A stretch of DNA of 41,546 nt from Bacillota bacterium (GTDB taxonomy: Bacteria; Bacillota; Clostridia; Oscillospirales; Oscillospiraceae). Of the stretch, positions 26,371-33,510 are shown piece after piece. The position numbers were made by a program, and so were the translations under genes. How positions within the stretch are numbered: position 1 is the first letter of the stretch; each line of letters begins with the position of its first letter. The notes below the pieces were generated by a model. The model did not search any database, was not told where the DNA came from, and was given only the letters and a program-made list of their open reading frames with translations. The DNA is taken from assembly GCA_028719885.1 (NCBI GenBank), contig JAQYLT010000061.1, positions 1 through 41,546 on the forward strand, given 5' to 3'.

Positions 26371-27705
26371 TCATCCCACGGTGACTTTTTCCCGGGGGAA
26401 TTTCGATACATTCTTCCGTGTGCCGGACAGGGCGGCAAAAATCAGCGTCAATCCGCCCACCCGTCCGCAAAACATGAGAAGAATGAGAATCAGCTTGGAA
26501 ATGATCCCAAGGCCGGCGGTAATCCCCAGGGACAGGCCCACGGTGCCCACTGCGGAAGCTGCTTCAAACAGGCAGGTCAGCACCGGCAGCCCCTCAAGCA
26601 TACTAATTGCCAATCCGCCCAGAAAGAACAGCGCCAGATACATCATCAGGATGGTGGCGGCGTTTTTGACCACGTCGTCCTCCACCCGGCGGCCAAAGAA
26701 ATGGGCGGATTCCTGACGCCGGAAGGTGGCGATGGCCGTGGCAAACAGCACGGCCACGGTGGTGGTTTTCATGCCGCCGGCGGTGGAGCCGGGGCTGCCG
26801 CCGATGAGCATCAAAACCATGGTGATGCATTGCCCGGGCTCGCTGAGGGAGGTCATATCCACGGTGTTAAAGCCCGCCGTTCTGGGGGTGACGGCCTGAA
26901 ACAAAGAGGCCAGAATCCGCTGCTTCCAGGGAAGCGTATTGAACTCGAAGCAGAAAAGGTAGACAGCGGGAACCGCCAGCAAAAAGGCCGTGGTGCTCAG
27001 GATGATCTTGCTCTGCATCCGGTATTGGCGAACATGCAGGCGGTTGCTTTGAATGTCGTCCCAGGTCAAAAATCCAATGCCGCCCATGATAATCAGGAGC
27101 ATAATAACCAGATTGATCACCGGCTGTGCAGAAAAGCTGGTCAGGGAGGAAAAGGGGGCGCGCACTCCCATCAGGTCGAATCCCGCGTTGCAGAAAGCGG
27201 AGATGGCATGGAAAAGGGCCATCCACAGCCCTTTCACTCCGAAATCCCGGCAAAACACCGGCGCCATGACGGCGGCGCCCAGCAATTCAATGAGCAGCGT
27301 CGTTTTGATGATGAAGCTGGTCAGGCGAACAATTCCGCCCACCTTCGGAGCGGAGATGGCCTCCTGCATGGTGCTGCGCTGCATCAGGGAGATTTTCCGC
27401 CCGGAGATCATGGCAAAGGCCGCAGCCACGGTGATGACGCCCATCCCGCCAATCTGAATCAGAATCAGAATCACAAGCTGACCGAACATGGACCAATAGG
27501 TCGCTGTATCATGAAGCACCAGACCGGTCACGCACACCGCTGAGGTGGATGTGAACAGCGCATCCAGAAACGGTGTCATGCGTCCGTCCCTGCTGGACAG
27601 GGGCAGCATCAGCAGGAGCGTTCCGATGATGATCACGCCGAAAAAGCCCAGGATGATGACCTGAAAGGAAGTCAGTTTTTTCTTCCGGAGCAAAATCACG
27701 CCCAT
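26371..27705 (-). CDS. ktrB: KtrB/TrkH-type potassium transporter membrane subunit (444 aa)
   Basis: The protein shows the four-fold repeat of membrane-helix, pore-loop, membrane-helix units typical of TrkH/KtrB cation transporters. The signature FNTVDMTSLSEP and GGSPGSTAGGMKTTT near residues 285-325 is diagnostic. Single glycines of the selectivity filter appear in the TSTSAVCVTGL, ISAFCNAGFDL, RTAGFNTVD and AVGTVGLSLG pore segments. It would import K+, often Na+-coupled, under control of KtrA. It is the first gene of the operon, with AAAGGAG upstream of its ATG. Length (444) matches KtrB better than the longer enterobacterial TrkH. Confidence 0.93.
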   Translation of the reverse strand: MGVILLRKKKLTSFQVIILGFFGVIIIGTLLLMLPLSSRDGRMTPFLDALFTSTSAVCVTGLVLHDTATYWSMFGQLVILILIQIGGMGVITVAAAFAMISGRKISLMQRSTMQEAISAPKVGGIVRLTSFIIKTTLLIELLGAAVMAPVFCRDFGVKGLWMALFHAISAFCNAGFDLMGVRAPFSSLTSFSAQPVINLVIMLLIIMGGIGFLTWDDIQSNRLHVRQYRMQSKIILSTTAFLLAVPAVYLFCFEFNTLPWKQRILASLFQAVTPRTAGFNTVDMTSLSEPGQCITMVLMLIGGSPGSTAGGMKTTTVAVLFATAIATFRRQESAHFFGRRVEDDVVKNAATILMMYLALFFLGGLAISMLEGLPVLTCLFEAASAVGTVGLSLGITAGLGIISKLILILLMFCGRVGGLTLIFAALSGTRKNVSKFPREKVTVG

Positions 27706-27742
27706 AGGTCCATACTCCTTTACACCTCTTTATTTGGTTTTA

Positions 27743-27773
27743 ATCATACTCCGGATGTGGTAAAGAGGGTAAA
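27743..27773 (-). promoter_or_regulatory. Possible promoter of the ktr-kdp operon
   Basis: On the minus strand TTTACC (27773-27768), a 19-base spacer and TATGAT (27748-27743) lie about 40 bases before the ktrB start. The spacing is longer than optimal. KdpE-type activation would suit a weak promoter, but no binding site was identified. Confidence 0.3.
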
Positions 27774-27871
27774 AGAGTATTTCATGCCGTGTTAAGGCTG
27801 CATAAAGATTCCGAAGCGAGGTTCGTACTTTCCTTTAAATGATTTCTTCACAGATTTTTGCCCTGTATCCT

Positions 27872-28097
27872 GATAAATTGGAATTTGCAGAGATGTTTCG
27901 TAGGGAACGGATTTATCCGTTCCGCCCGGTAACGTTTTTATGAGGCGCACGTTGAATGGAAAAATGTTGAAAATTGGGACCCTTTACCATCCAATAAACC
28001 ATGGGGGGTAACTGACGTTTCGGAACGGATAAATCCGTTCCCTACGAACACGTTGGAAGACATCCCATCCAACGAACCCGCCAAATTCCAATTTATC
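27872..28097. mobile_element. Complete copy of the palindromic miniature element (226 bp)
   Basis: The outer ends are a perfect 16-bp inverted repeat: GATAAATTGGAATTTG (27872-27887) and its complement CAAATTCCAATTTATC (28082-28097). Inside lie inverted CGTAG-palindrome blocks: CGTAG 27899-27903 with palindrome 27904-27923, and palindrome 28022-28041 with CTACG 28042-28046. The core between them is homologous to cores at 20250-20399 (reversed) and 40948-41096. No open frame could encode a transposase, so it would need one supplied in trans. Confidence 0.75.
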
Positions 28098-28260
28098 TGA
28101 CTGCTGAATCAAATGGGCATGCCTTTTTGCCTCTCAATGCCATTCTATCTGCAAAAGTACAACGAAAGACAAGAAGATGCATTTCTAGCCCTTTTCAAAG
28201 TGATGCACTTCCGCTATACTTATACTAATTCTTCATTTCACTTTTCTCTTCCCTCAGCAG

Positions 28261-28292
28261 AAATGCCCCGCACAGAACGTGCGGGGCATTTT
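28261..28292 (-). terminator. Terminator of the DUF624-like gene
   Basis: AAATGCCCCGCAC (28261-28273) pairs perfectly with GTGCGGGGCATTT (28279-28291) around a five-base loop. It begins right after the stop codon of the minus-strand gene. The stem has A/T flanks on both sides, so it may work in both directions. Confidence 0.85.
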
Positions 28293-28293
28293 C

Positions 28294-28911
28294 TTACATA
28301 TATTGGGCGAACACCTTTTTCAGCAGGAGGCTATTGAGATACGCGGCTGAGGAAAAATAGAGGAAAATCCACAAAAAACCCACTTGCAGAAAGAGATTCA
28401 GGTCCAGCAGAGCCAGCATCAGGGGAAAAACGTTCAGCGCTGCAACCAGCAGGGAGCGGGGCAGGTAGCCCAGGCTGAGGAAAAGGGAATTTTTCAGGGT
28501 GGAGCGTGTGTCGTTGGAAAATTGGCTCATCAGGGGAAAGGCATAGCTGAACATCAGAACCGCCAGCACCAGCAGCACCGCCGTGAGCAGAAAGAGGAAA
28601 TGCAGCATGCCCTCCAGAGCGTAAAACAGAAGCGTATTCAGAACCCCGGCGGCAAGGAACAGCGCCAGCACCAGCCATACAATCGTACCCTGCTTGAAAT
28701 TCTCCCGGAAAGCCTGAAAATAGCTTCTCACAAGCCCCTGCTCCCGGTCCGTCCCCATTCGGAAGCAGACCGTATACAGCGCCGCACTGGCTGCCCCCAC
28801 CGTAATCAGGGGAATGCAGCTGACCAGAAACAGCAGATTCAGCACCGCCAAATCTCCAATCCGTCCCATGGCCTGCATGAATTTGGAATCGGGCGAAAAC
28901 AAAGCTCCCAT
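28294..28911 (-). CDS. DUF624/YesL-like integral membrane protein (205 aa)
   Basis: The opening MGALFSPDSKFMQAMGRIGDLAVLNLLFLVSCIPLITVGAASAALY matches the DUF624 (YesL) pattern, in which a conserved GR..DL..LN.L...C.P..T.G.A..A.Y motif leads into five to six membrane helices. Such genes often neighbour carbohydrate ABC transporters in Firmicutes, where their function is still unknown. Here no transporter is next to it, so it stands alone. GGAGG precedes the ATG and an extended -10 box lies just upstream. Family assignment is fairly sure, function is not. Confidence 0.8.
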   Translation of the reverse strand: MGALFSPDSKFMQAMGRIGDLAVLNLLFLVSCIPLITVGAASAALYTVCFRMGTDREQGLVRSYFQAFRENFKQGTIVWLVLALFLAAGVLNTLLFYALEGMLHFLFLLTAVLLVLAVLMFSYAFPLMSQFSNDTRSTLKNSLFLSLGYLPRSLLVAALNVFPLMLALLDLNLFLQVGFLWIFLYFSSAAYLNSLLLKKVFAQYM

Positions 28912-28937
28912 AATACTGCCTCCGAAATTTTTCCTCT

Positions 28938-28946
28938 ATTATATCA
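28938..28946 (-). promoter_or_regulatory. Extended -10 promoter of the DUF624-like gene
   Basis: The minus strand reads TGATATAAT 27 bases before the start codon, identical to the extended -10 box upstream of kdpD. No convincing -35 element was found. Confidence 0.45.
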
Positions 28947-28949
28947 TCA

Positions 28950-29405
28950 TTGGCTTGGAAATAACGGAGCCAATCTTACATTTCCTTGCCTGAAATTTGC
29001 ATTGCGCCGATGGGCTCCCGTTGAGTAAAATGCCATCCACTTCAGGCGATACCGGTCGGGTGGCTTGCCCCCGCCGCACAGCTCAATCATAAATTTTCGG
29101 GTTGCCAATGGGAAAAAGGACCCCTCCCTGTTATGGTTGGATGTTTTTCTTATCGGTACGTTACTCAGCTGGAAAGATAACCTTGGCGAAAGAAAAACAA
29201 AATCCATCAGCACTGGCTTGACCATCAAAGGAAACATCATCCCGTATTTCAAACAGAACCCAATCACTCGGATATCCCCGTGGAGCAGCAGGGTTACATA
29301 GTCAACGGGCGCATGATACACCAACCATTCTAAACGGAACCGGAAAAGGAGCAGGAACCTGAGCATTGAGAAAACTAACCTACAGGTTTCTCATTCATAG
29401 GTTGG
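28950..29405. other. Interval without a supportable gene
   Basis: Open frames exist on both strands (29065-29301 plus, 28947-29366 minus). Neither has a ribosome site, a plausible start or a protein that I recognise. The base composition is mixed and the segment looks like decayed coding or repeat sequence. A frameshifted mobile-element remnant is possible, but nothing specific identifies it. Confidence 0.4.
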
Positions 29406-29411
29406 TATCTC

Positions 29412-29702
29412 TCATTTGCCAAATAAGTCACTGTGCGTTCCTGTGCGGGACAGGGTCAGCACAAGGACATCGTCCTCAATACGATAGACCAGCAGCCAGT
29501 CCGGTTGAATATGACATTCACGGTGTCCTACCCAGTTCCCAGTCAGGGCGTGGTCTTTGTTCTTTTCAGGGAGCGGTTCGTCCATCGCCAGGGCGGCGAT
29601 CACATCTTCCAATAGTTCCATCTTCAAACCGCGTTTCATCGCCAGCTTGTAGTCTTTCTTGAACTGCGTGGTAGGCTTGACGATATACTTTGTTTTTCTC
29701 AT
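29412..29702 (-). CDS. YafQ/RelE-family mRNA interferase toxin (96 aa)
   Basis: The sequence aligns by eye with YafQ: basic N-terminus (MRKTKYIVKPTTQFKKDYKLAMKRG), then DHALTGNWVGHRECHIQPDWLLVYRI, then LSRTGTHSDLF. The residues corresponding to the catalytic set are present: His51, His64, Asp68, His90 and Phe94. YafQ-type toxins bind the ribosomal A site and cut mRNA at in-frame codons. The start overlaps the antitoxin stop (ATGA), the usual antitoxin-first order. Length matches the family (about 92-96). The toxin appears intact. Confidence 0.9.
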   Translation of the reverse strand: MRKTKYIVKPTTQFKKDYKLAMKRGLKMELLEDVIAALAMDEPLPEKNKDHALTGNWVGHRECHIQPDWLLVYRIEDDVLVLTLSRTGTHSDLFGK

Positions 29703-29977
29703 GCCTTCAGGTCTGCGAACAGCTCATCCAGATCAGAATATCCTTTCACGGTGGGGTCTTTCGCAATCCTTTCTGCTTCCAGCATTGCGGAAACCGTTTC
29801 CTTGTTGGGCTGATTCAGAGAAATTTCAAAGGGAATCCCACCCTCCCGGAGGGACTGACGGACAAAGATGTTGAATGCGGTTGTCAGATTCATACCCAGC
29901 TCGCTGAACAGAGCTTCCGCCTGTGCTTTCAGGTTACTGTCCATCCGAATACTGATATTGGTTGTTGTGCTTGCCAT
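29699..29977 (-). CDS. RelB/DinJ-family antitoxin (92 aa)
   Basis: The N-terminal ribbon-helix-helix segment (TTNISIRMDSNLKAQAEALFSELGMNLTTAFNIFVRQSL) would bind the operator, and the C-terminal part (residues about 50-92) would wrap the toxin. ATG 29977 is chosen because GGGG precedes it by nine bases; the ATG at 29986 has its ribosome site too close. The gene precedes the toxin with a four-base overlap. A near-consensus promoter and a repeated octamer lie upstream and suggest autorepression, as is usual for DinJ-YafQ. Confidence 0.9.
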   Translation of the reverse strand: MASTTTNISIRMDSNLKAQAEALFSELGMNLTTAFNIFVRQSLREGGIPFEISLNQPNKETVSAMLEAERIAKDPTVKGYSDLDELFADLKA

Positions 29978-30002
29978 TTTCTTCATCCCCTTTCTTGCCT
30001 AT

Positions 30003-30043
30003 ATTATATGATGCTTGCACGATAAAATCAATACATTGCACGA
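30003..30043 (-). promoter_or_regulatory. Toxin-antitoxin promoter with candidate operator
   Basis: On the minus strand TTGATT (30031-30026), a 17-base spacer and TATAAT (30008-30003) form a strong promoter. Two exact copies of TCGTGCAA (plus-strand TTGCACGA at 30015-30022 and 30036-30043) lie 21 bp apart, about two helical turns, on either side of the -35 box. They are good candidates for antitoxin binding; this is inference. Confidence 0.65.
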
Positions 30044-30083
30044 AATTTAACATACAATTCAAATAATTCGAAAGGAGTTGCCC

Positions 30084-30170
30084 ATGTCCGAAAAACAATC
30101 CAATAAAGAACGCATTAAGGAAATCACCGCTGGCATTAAGAAAGGCATCATGGAACTGTTTGAAGCTTGA
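30084..30170 (+). pseudogene. Remnant of a mobile-element gene, first 28 codons
   Basis: AAAGGAG (about 30071-30077) precedes an ATG encoding MSEKQSNKERIKEITAGIKK and eight more residues before a TGA. From memory, this opening resembles the N-terminus of ArdC-like antirestriction proteins of Clostridial integrative elements, which continue for hundreds of residues. Here it stops after 28, so it looks like a truncated remnant. An independent small protein cannot be excluded. Confidence 0.45.
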
Positions 30171-30271
30171 TTTGATCCCCAACTTTGCATCCTGAACGAA
30201 AAAGTGACTGATCTCCAGCATCACCGCGCTGATCGATTTGTGCCTTTTGGTTCAATTGCAGCTGCTGTGAA

Positions 30272-30943
30272 CTACATATTCGGAATCAGCACCCGGAACC
30301 GGGAGCCGCTGCAATCGATTCGCCCTGCCTTTTTCAGCTTGCTGATTTCCGCCGACATGGCACTGCGTTCCACCCCCAGATAGTCCGCCAGGGCCTGCCG
30401 GTCATAGGGGATGACGAATTCCCCGCTGCCATGCTGCTTTGCCTGCTCCAAAAGGAATTCCATCAGCTTTTCCTGGGTGGTTTTCTGGGACATGCAGCGG
30501 ATTTTTTGGGTGAGGATCAGATTTTTCTGGGCAATGCCCCGGAGGAGATTCCGTACCAGATTACTGTGGAAAGGGCAGGCGTTGGGGCAGCTTGTCAGCA
30601 CCCGTTTGCAGTCCAGCAGCAGCACCACGGCGCATTCCAGGGCCATGGCACTGACTGGCAGGGTTTCCACCCCCGCACAGGCGAAGGCCTCCCCGAACAG
30701 TCCGCCGGGGGACACCACCGTCAGCACACTGCGGTTTCCGTAAAAGTCGGTTCGCAGAATCTGAACCTTGCCGGAGAGCACCACACCCACAAATGTAGCA
30801 GGCTCGCCTTCCAGAAACACCGGACTTCCTTTGGGCGTTTGGATGATTTTTCCGTCCAGGCAGCTTAACATGGACTTCAGTTCCTCCTGGGAAATTCCGG
30901 CAAACAGGGGACATTGGCTCATAATATCAAAATATTCTTCCAT
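30272..30943 (-). CDS. CRP/FNR-family regulator, probable nitrosative-stress regulator (223 aa)
   Basis: Residues 1-120 form a cyclic-nucleotide-binding-like beta-roll (CPLFAGISQEEL, GSPVFLEGEPATFVGVVLSGKVQI, SPGGLFGEAFACAG). After a dimer helix, the C-terminal winged helix is seen in YDRQALADYLGVERSAMSAEISKLKKAGRID. ATG 30943 is chosen because AAAGGAG stands six bases before it; the longer frame from 31009 has no ribosome site. It is divergent from a ferredoxin-hcp operon, which is the arrangement of HcpR-type regulators that respond to nitric oxide. Several cysteines are present but no classic FNR N-terminal cysteine cluster is seen, so haem or another ligand is more likely than an FNR-type iron-sulfur cluster. 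Confidence 0.8.
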   Translation of the reverse strand: MEEYFDIMSQCPLFAGISQEELKSMLSCLDGKIIQTPKGSPVFLEGEPATFVGVVLSGKVQILRTDFYGNRSVLTVVSPGGLFGEAFACAGVETLPVSAMALECAVVLLLDCKRVLTSCPNACPFHSNLVRNLLRGIAQKNLILTQKIRCMSQKTTQEKLMEFLLEQAKQHGSGEFVIPYDRQALADYLGVERSAMSAEISKLKKAGRIDCSGSRFRVLIPNM

Positions 30944-30955
30944 AGAATACTCCTT

Positions 30956-30971
30956 TGTTGGAAATCCAACA
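30956..30971. promoter_or_regulatory. 16-bp palindrome, candidate operator of the CRP/FNR regulator
   Basis: TGTTGGAAATCCAACA is a perfect 7-2-7 inverted repeat, the size expected for a CRP/FNR dimer site. It lies between the regulator's promoter and ribosome site, where binding would repress the regulator. It is centred 41.5 bp upstream of a possible start near 31005 for the ferredoxin operon, the usual class II activation position. Both roles are inferred. Confidence 0.55.
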
Positions 30972-30985
30972 TACATTTTTCTCTT

Positions 30986-31014
30986 AGTATAGTAAACTGA
31001 TGTCATCAAGTCAA
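30986..31014 (-). promoter_or_regulatory. Promoter of the CRP/FNR regulator
   Basis: On the minus strand TTGACT (31014-31009), a 17-base spacer and TATACT (30991-30986) give a near-consensus sigma-A promoter. A small TGATGTCATCA palindrome (30998-31008) fills its spacer. Confidence 0.6.
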
Positions 31015-31024
31015 CAGGCGACCA

Positions 31025-31052
31025 CTAAAAACCGCAAAAGGGTAGTTTTTAG
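31025..31052 (+). promoter_or_regulatory. Inverted repeat in the ferredoxin leader
   Basis: CTAAAAAC (31025-31032) and GTTTTTAG (31045-31052) are perfect complements 12 bases apart, ending 11 bases before the AGGAGG ribosome site. It could be an operator or an RNA hairpin in the leader of the ferredoxin-hcp transcript. Confidence 0.4.
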
Positions 31053-31076
31053 AGGCGCCTAATAGGAGGAATCCAT

Positions 31077-31775
31077 ATGATTCGCAAAATCATTCAAATA
31101 GACGAAGCCAAATGCAATGGCTGCGGCGCCTGTGCGGCGGCTTGCCACGAGGGTGCCATCGCCATGGTGGACGGCAAAGCCCAGCTGATGCGGGACGATT
31201 ACTGTGACGGCCTTGGGGACTGCCTGCCCGCCTGTCCCACGGGGGCCATCTCCTTTGTGGTGCGGGAGGCCGCTGCCTATGATGAAGCCGCCGTGCTGGC
31301 GGCGAAAGCAAAGAAAGAAGAAACCCTGCCCTGCGGCTGCCCCGGCACCGCTGCCAAGGCCATTCATCGGGAAGAGGTGCCTGCTTCCATCTGCCAGACA
31401 CCGGCTTCCCAGCTGCGCCAGTGGCCGGTGCAGATCAAGCTGGCTCCCGTAAACGCACCCTGGTTTGATGGTGCCGATGTGCTGGTAGCCGCCGACTGCA
31501 CCGCCTACGCCTATGGCAATTTCCATCAGGCGTTCATCAAAGGGCGGATTACCCTGGTGGGCTGCCCCAAGCTGGACAGCGTGGATTATGCCGAGAAATT
31601 GACAGAAATCTTCAAAAATAACCATATTCGCTCCATTACTGTGGTGCGGATGGAGGTGCCCTGCTGCGGCGGCATGGAGAATGCGGTGAAAAGGGCGTTG
31701 CAGCTTAGCGGCAAGTCCATTCCCTGCAACGTGGTGACCATTTCCACCGACGGACGAATTCTGGACAGAAAATAA
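31077..31775 (+). CDS. Ferredoxin-type iron-sulfur protein, likely Hcp electron donor (232 aa)
   Basis: The N-terminus carries CNGCGACAAAC (Cys13, 16, 19, 23) and a second motif CDGLGDCLPACP (Cys43, 49, 53). The second motif lacks the usual middle cysteine, which is Leu46, so its cluster may be 3Fe-4S or use another ligand. The C-terminal 140 residues form a conserved extension with LPCGCPG, AADCTAYAYGNFH, VGCPKLD and VPCCGGM, seen in proteins encoded beside hcp in Clostridia. AGGAGG precedes the ATG and the hcp start follows after 13 bases. It probably passes electrons to Hcp for reduction of nitric oxide or hydroxylamine; the partner role is inferred from context. Confidence 0.88.
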   Translation: MIRKIIQIDEAKCNGCGACAAACHEGAIAMVDGKAQLMRDDYCDGLGDCLPACPTGAISFVVREAAAYDEAAVLAAKAKKEETLPCGCPGTAAKAIHREEVPASICQTPASQLRQWPVQIKLAPVNAPWFDGADVLVAADCTAYAYGNFHQAFIKGRITLVGCPKLDSVDYAEKLTEIFKNNHIRSITVVRMEVPCCGGMENAVKRALQLSGKSIPCNVVTISTDGRILDRK

Positions 31776-31788
31776 AGGAGAAAACAGA

Positions 31789-33384
31789 ATGAATCACACA
31801 ATGTTTTGTTATCAGTGCGAGCAGACCGCCGGATGCAGCGGCTGCGTCGGGAAAGCCGGTGTCTGCGGAAAAAGTGCAGCCGTGGCCAATTTGCAGGATC
31901 AGCTCACCGGGGCCTTGATCGGCCTGGCCCGGGCGGCGGACACCAACACCCCCACCACCTCCACCCACCGGGCGGTAATCGAGGGACTGTTCACCACCCT
32001 GACCAACGTGAATTTCAATGAGGAAACCGTCTGCCGGCAGATTGACATCGTCCGCCGGGAAAAGGCAGCGCTGACCCCCAATTGCAGCGCCTGTGCATCT
32101 CCCTGCGGCAGAACCGACGAATACGACATGAGTAATCTCTGGGAGGCGGACGAGGACATCCGTTCTCTCAAATCCCTGATTCTTTTCGGCCTGCGGGGCA
32201 TGGCGGCCTACGCCTATCACGCCATGGTGCTGGGCTATACCGACGAGGAAGTGAACCGCTTCTTCTATGAAGGCCTCTTTGCCATTGGCGAGGACTGGGG
32301 TATGGAGGAGTTGCTGCCCATGGTCATGAAGGTGGGGCAGGTGAACCTCAAGTGCATGGCGCTTTTGGACAAGGCCAACACCGAAACCTACGGCCATCCC
32401 GTGCCCACCACCGTACCTTTGACGGTGGAGAAAGGCCCCTTTATCGTCATCACCGGACACGATCTGCGTGATTTACAGCTCCTGCTGGAGCAGACAGAGG
32501 GAAAGGGCATCAACGTCTATACCCATGGAGAAATGCTCCCCGCCCACGCTTACCCCTTGCTTAAAAAGTATGCCCATCTCAAGGGCAATTTCGGCACCGC
32601 ATGGCAGAACCAGCAGAAGGAATTTGCAAATCTGCCCGCGCCCATTCTCTTCACCACCAACTGCCTGATGCCCCCGAAAGCCAGCTATGCCGACCGGGTG
32701 TTCACCACCGAGGTGGTGTCCTTCCCGGGCATGAAGCACATCGGGACGGAGAAAGATTTCACCCCTGTCATCGAAAAGGCATTGGAGCTGGGGGGCTTTG
32801 ATACGGACCGCACCTTCCCCGGCATCAATGGCGGGACAGCCGTCACCACCGGCTTCGGTCATAACACCGTTCTGTCTGTGGCGGATACGGTCATCAGTGC
32901 GGTAAAATCCGGCACGTTGAAGCACATTTTCCTGGTGGGCGGCTGCGACGGTGCCCGGGCCGGACGGAATTACTACACCGAGTTTGTGAAAATGACTCCG
33001 GCGGACACGGCGGTGCTGACCCTGGCCTGCGGCAAGTACCGCTTCAACGATCTGGATTTAGGCAGCCTCGGCGGCCTGCCCCGGATCATGGACATGGGCC
33101 AGTGCAACGATGCCTACAGCGCCATCAAGGTGGCGGTGGCCCTGGCGGAGGCCTTTGGCTGCGGTGTCAATGACCTGCCTCTGACCCTGGTGCTGTCCTG
33201 GTACGAGCAGAAGGCGGTGTGCATCCTGTTGACCCTGCTCCATCTGGGCATCAAAAATATCTACCTCGGCCCCACGCTGCCCGCCTTCCTGTCCCCCAAT
33301 GTGGCGGCATATCTGGTTGAGCACTTCGACATTCACCCCACCACCACTCCGGAACAGGATTTGAAGGCAATTTTGAACGGATAA
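31789..33384 (+). CDS. hcp: Hybrid-cluster protein / hydroxylamine reductase (531 aa)
   Basis: The N-terminus MFCYQCEQT ... GCSGCVGKAGVCGK supplies the proximal iron-sulfur cluster (C-x2-C-x8-C-x6-C, Cys7, 10, 19, 26). Hybrid cluster ligand regions follow in order: TGHDL, THGEMLPAH, FTTNCLMPP, VGGCDGARAGRNYYTEF, LACGKYRFN and SWYEQKAVCILLTLLHLGIK. Length fits the family (about 530-550). Hcp reduces hydroxylamine in vitro and acts in anaerobes as a nitric oxide reductase protecting against nitrosative stress. AAAGGAG precedes the ATG. It ends the operon just before a hairpin at 33391. Confidence 0.95.
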   Translation: MNHTMFCYQCEQTAGCSGCVGKAGVCGKSAAVANLQDQLTGALIGLARAADTNTPTTSTHRAVIEGLFTTLTNVNFNEETVCRQIDIVRREKAALTPNCSACASPCGRTDEYDMSNLWEADEDIRSLKSLILFGLRGMAAYAYHAMVLGYTDEEVNRFFYEGLFAIGEDWGMEELLPMVMKVGQVNLKCMALLDKANTETYGHPVPTTVPLTVEKGPFIVITGHDLRDLQLLLEQTEGKGINVYTHGEMLPAHAYPLLKKYAHLKGNFGTAWQNQQKEFANLPAPILFTTNCLMPPKASYADRVFTTEVVSFPGMKHIGTEKDFTPVIEKALELGGFDTDRTFPGINGGTAVTTGFGHNTVLSVADTVISAVKSGTLKHIFLVGGCDGARAGRNYYTEFVKMTPADTAVLTLACGKYRFNDLDLGSLGGLPRIMDMGQCNDAYSAIKVAVALAEAFGCGVNDLPLTLVLSWYEQKAVCILLTLLHLGIKNIYLGPTLPAFLSPNVAAYLVEHFDIHPTTTPEQDLKAILNG

Positions 33385-33390
33385 ACAACC

Positions 33391-33420
33391 AACGCTCCAG
33401 TTTTTTTGGCCTGGAGCGTT
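33391..33420 (+). terminator. Terminator after hcp
   Basis: AACGCTCCAG (33391-33400) is fully complementary to CTGGAGCGTT (33411-33420) with a T-rich loop. It begins seven bases after the hcp stop. The run of T lies in the loop, not after the stem, so strength is uncertain. Confidence 0.7.
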
Positions 33421-33510
33421 TATGCATTGTAAGCTCTTTGAATATGTATTGCAAAACGCTATACATTTGGACGTAATAGAGACAGAAAGGGGAGGTTTCC
33501 CTCCCCGTAC

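Larger units (their letters stand above)
27706..28260. other. Gene-free interval upstream of ktrB
   Basis: This interval contains the possible ktr promoter (27743-27773), the 226-bp miniature element (27872-28097) and about 160 bases in which no gene is supported. No c-di-AMP riboswitch or other known leader was recognised. Confidence 0.5.

Noticed and set aside
27706..27871. c-di-AMP (ydaO) riboswitch upstream of ktrB
   Set aside because: Such switches often precede ktr genes, but the conserved core and the two pseudo-symmetric stems were not seen, and the space is short before the miniature element.
28947..29366. 139-codon minus-strand gene, and a 78-codon plus-strand gene at 29065
   Set aside because: Neither has a ribosome site or a recognisable domain, and they overlap on opposite strands. 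Left as an interval without a supported gene.
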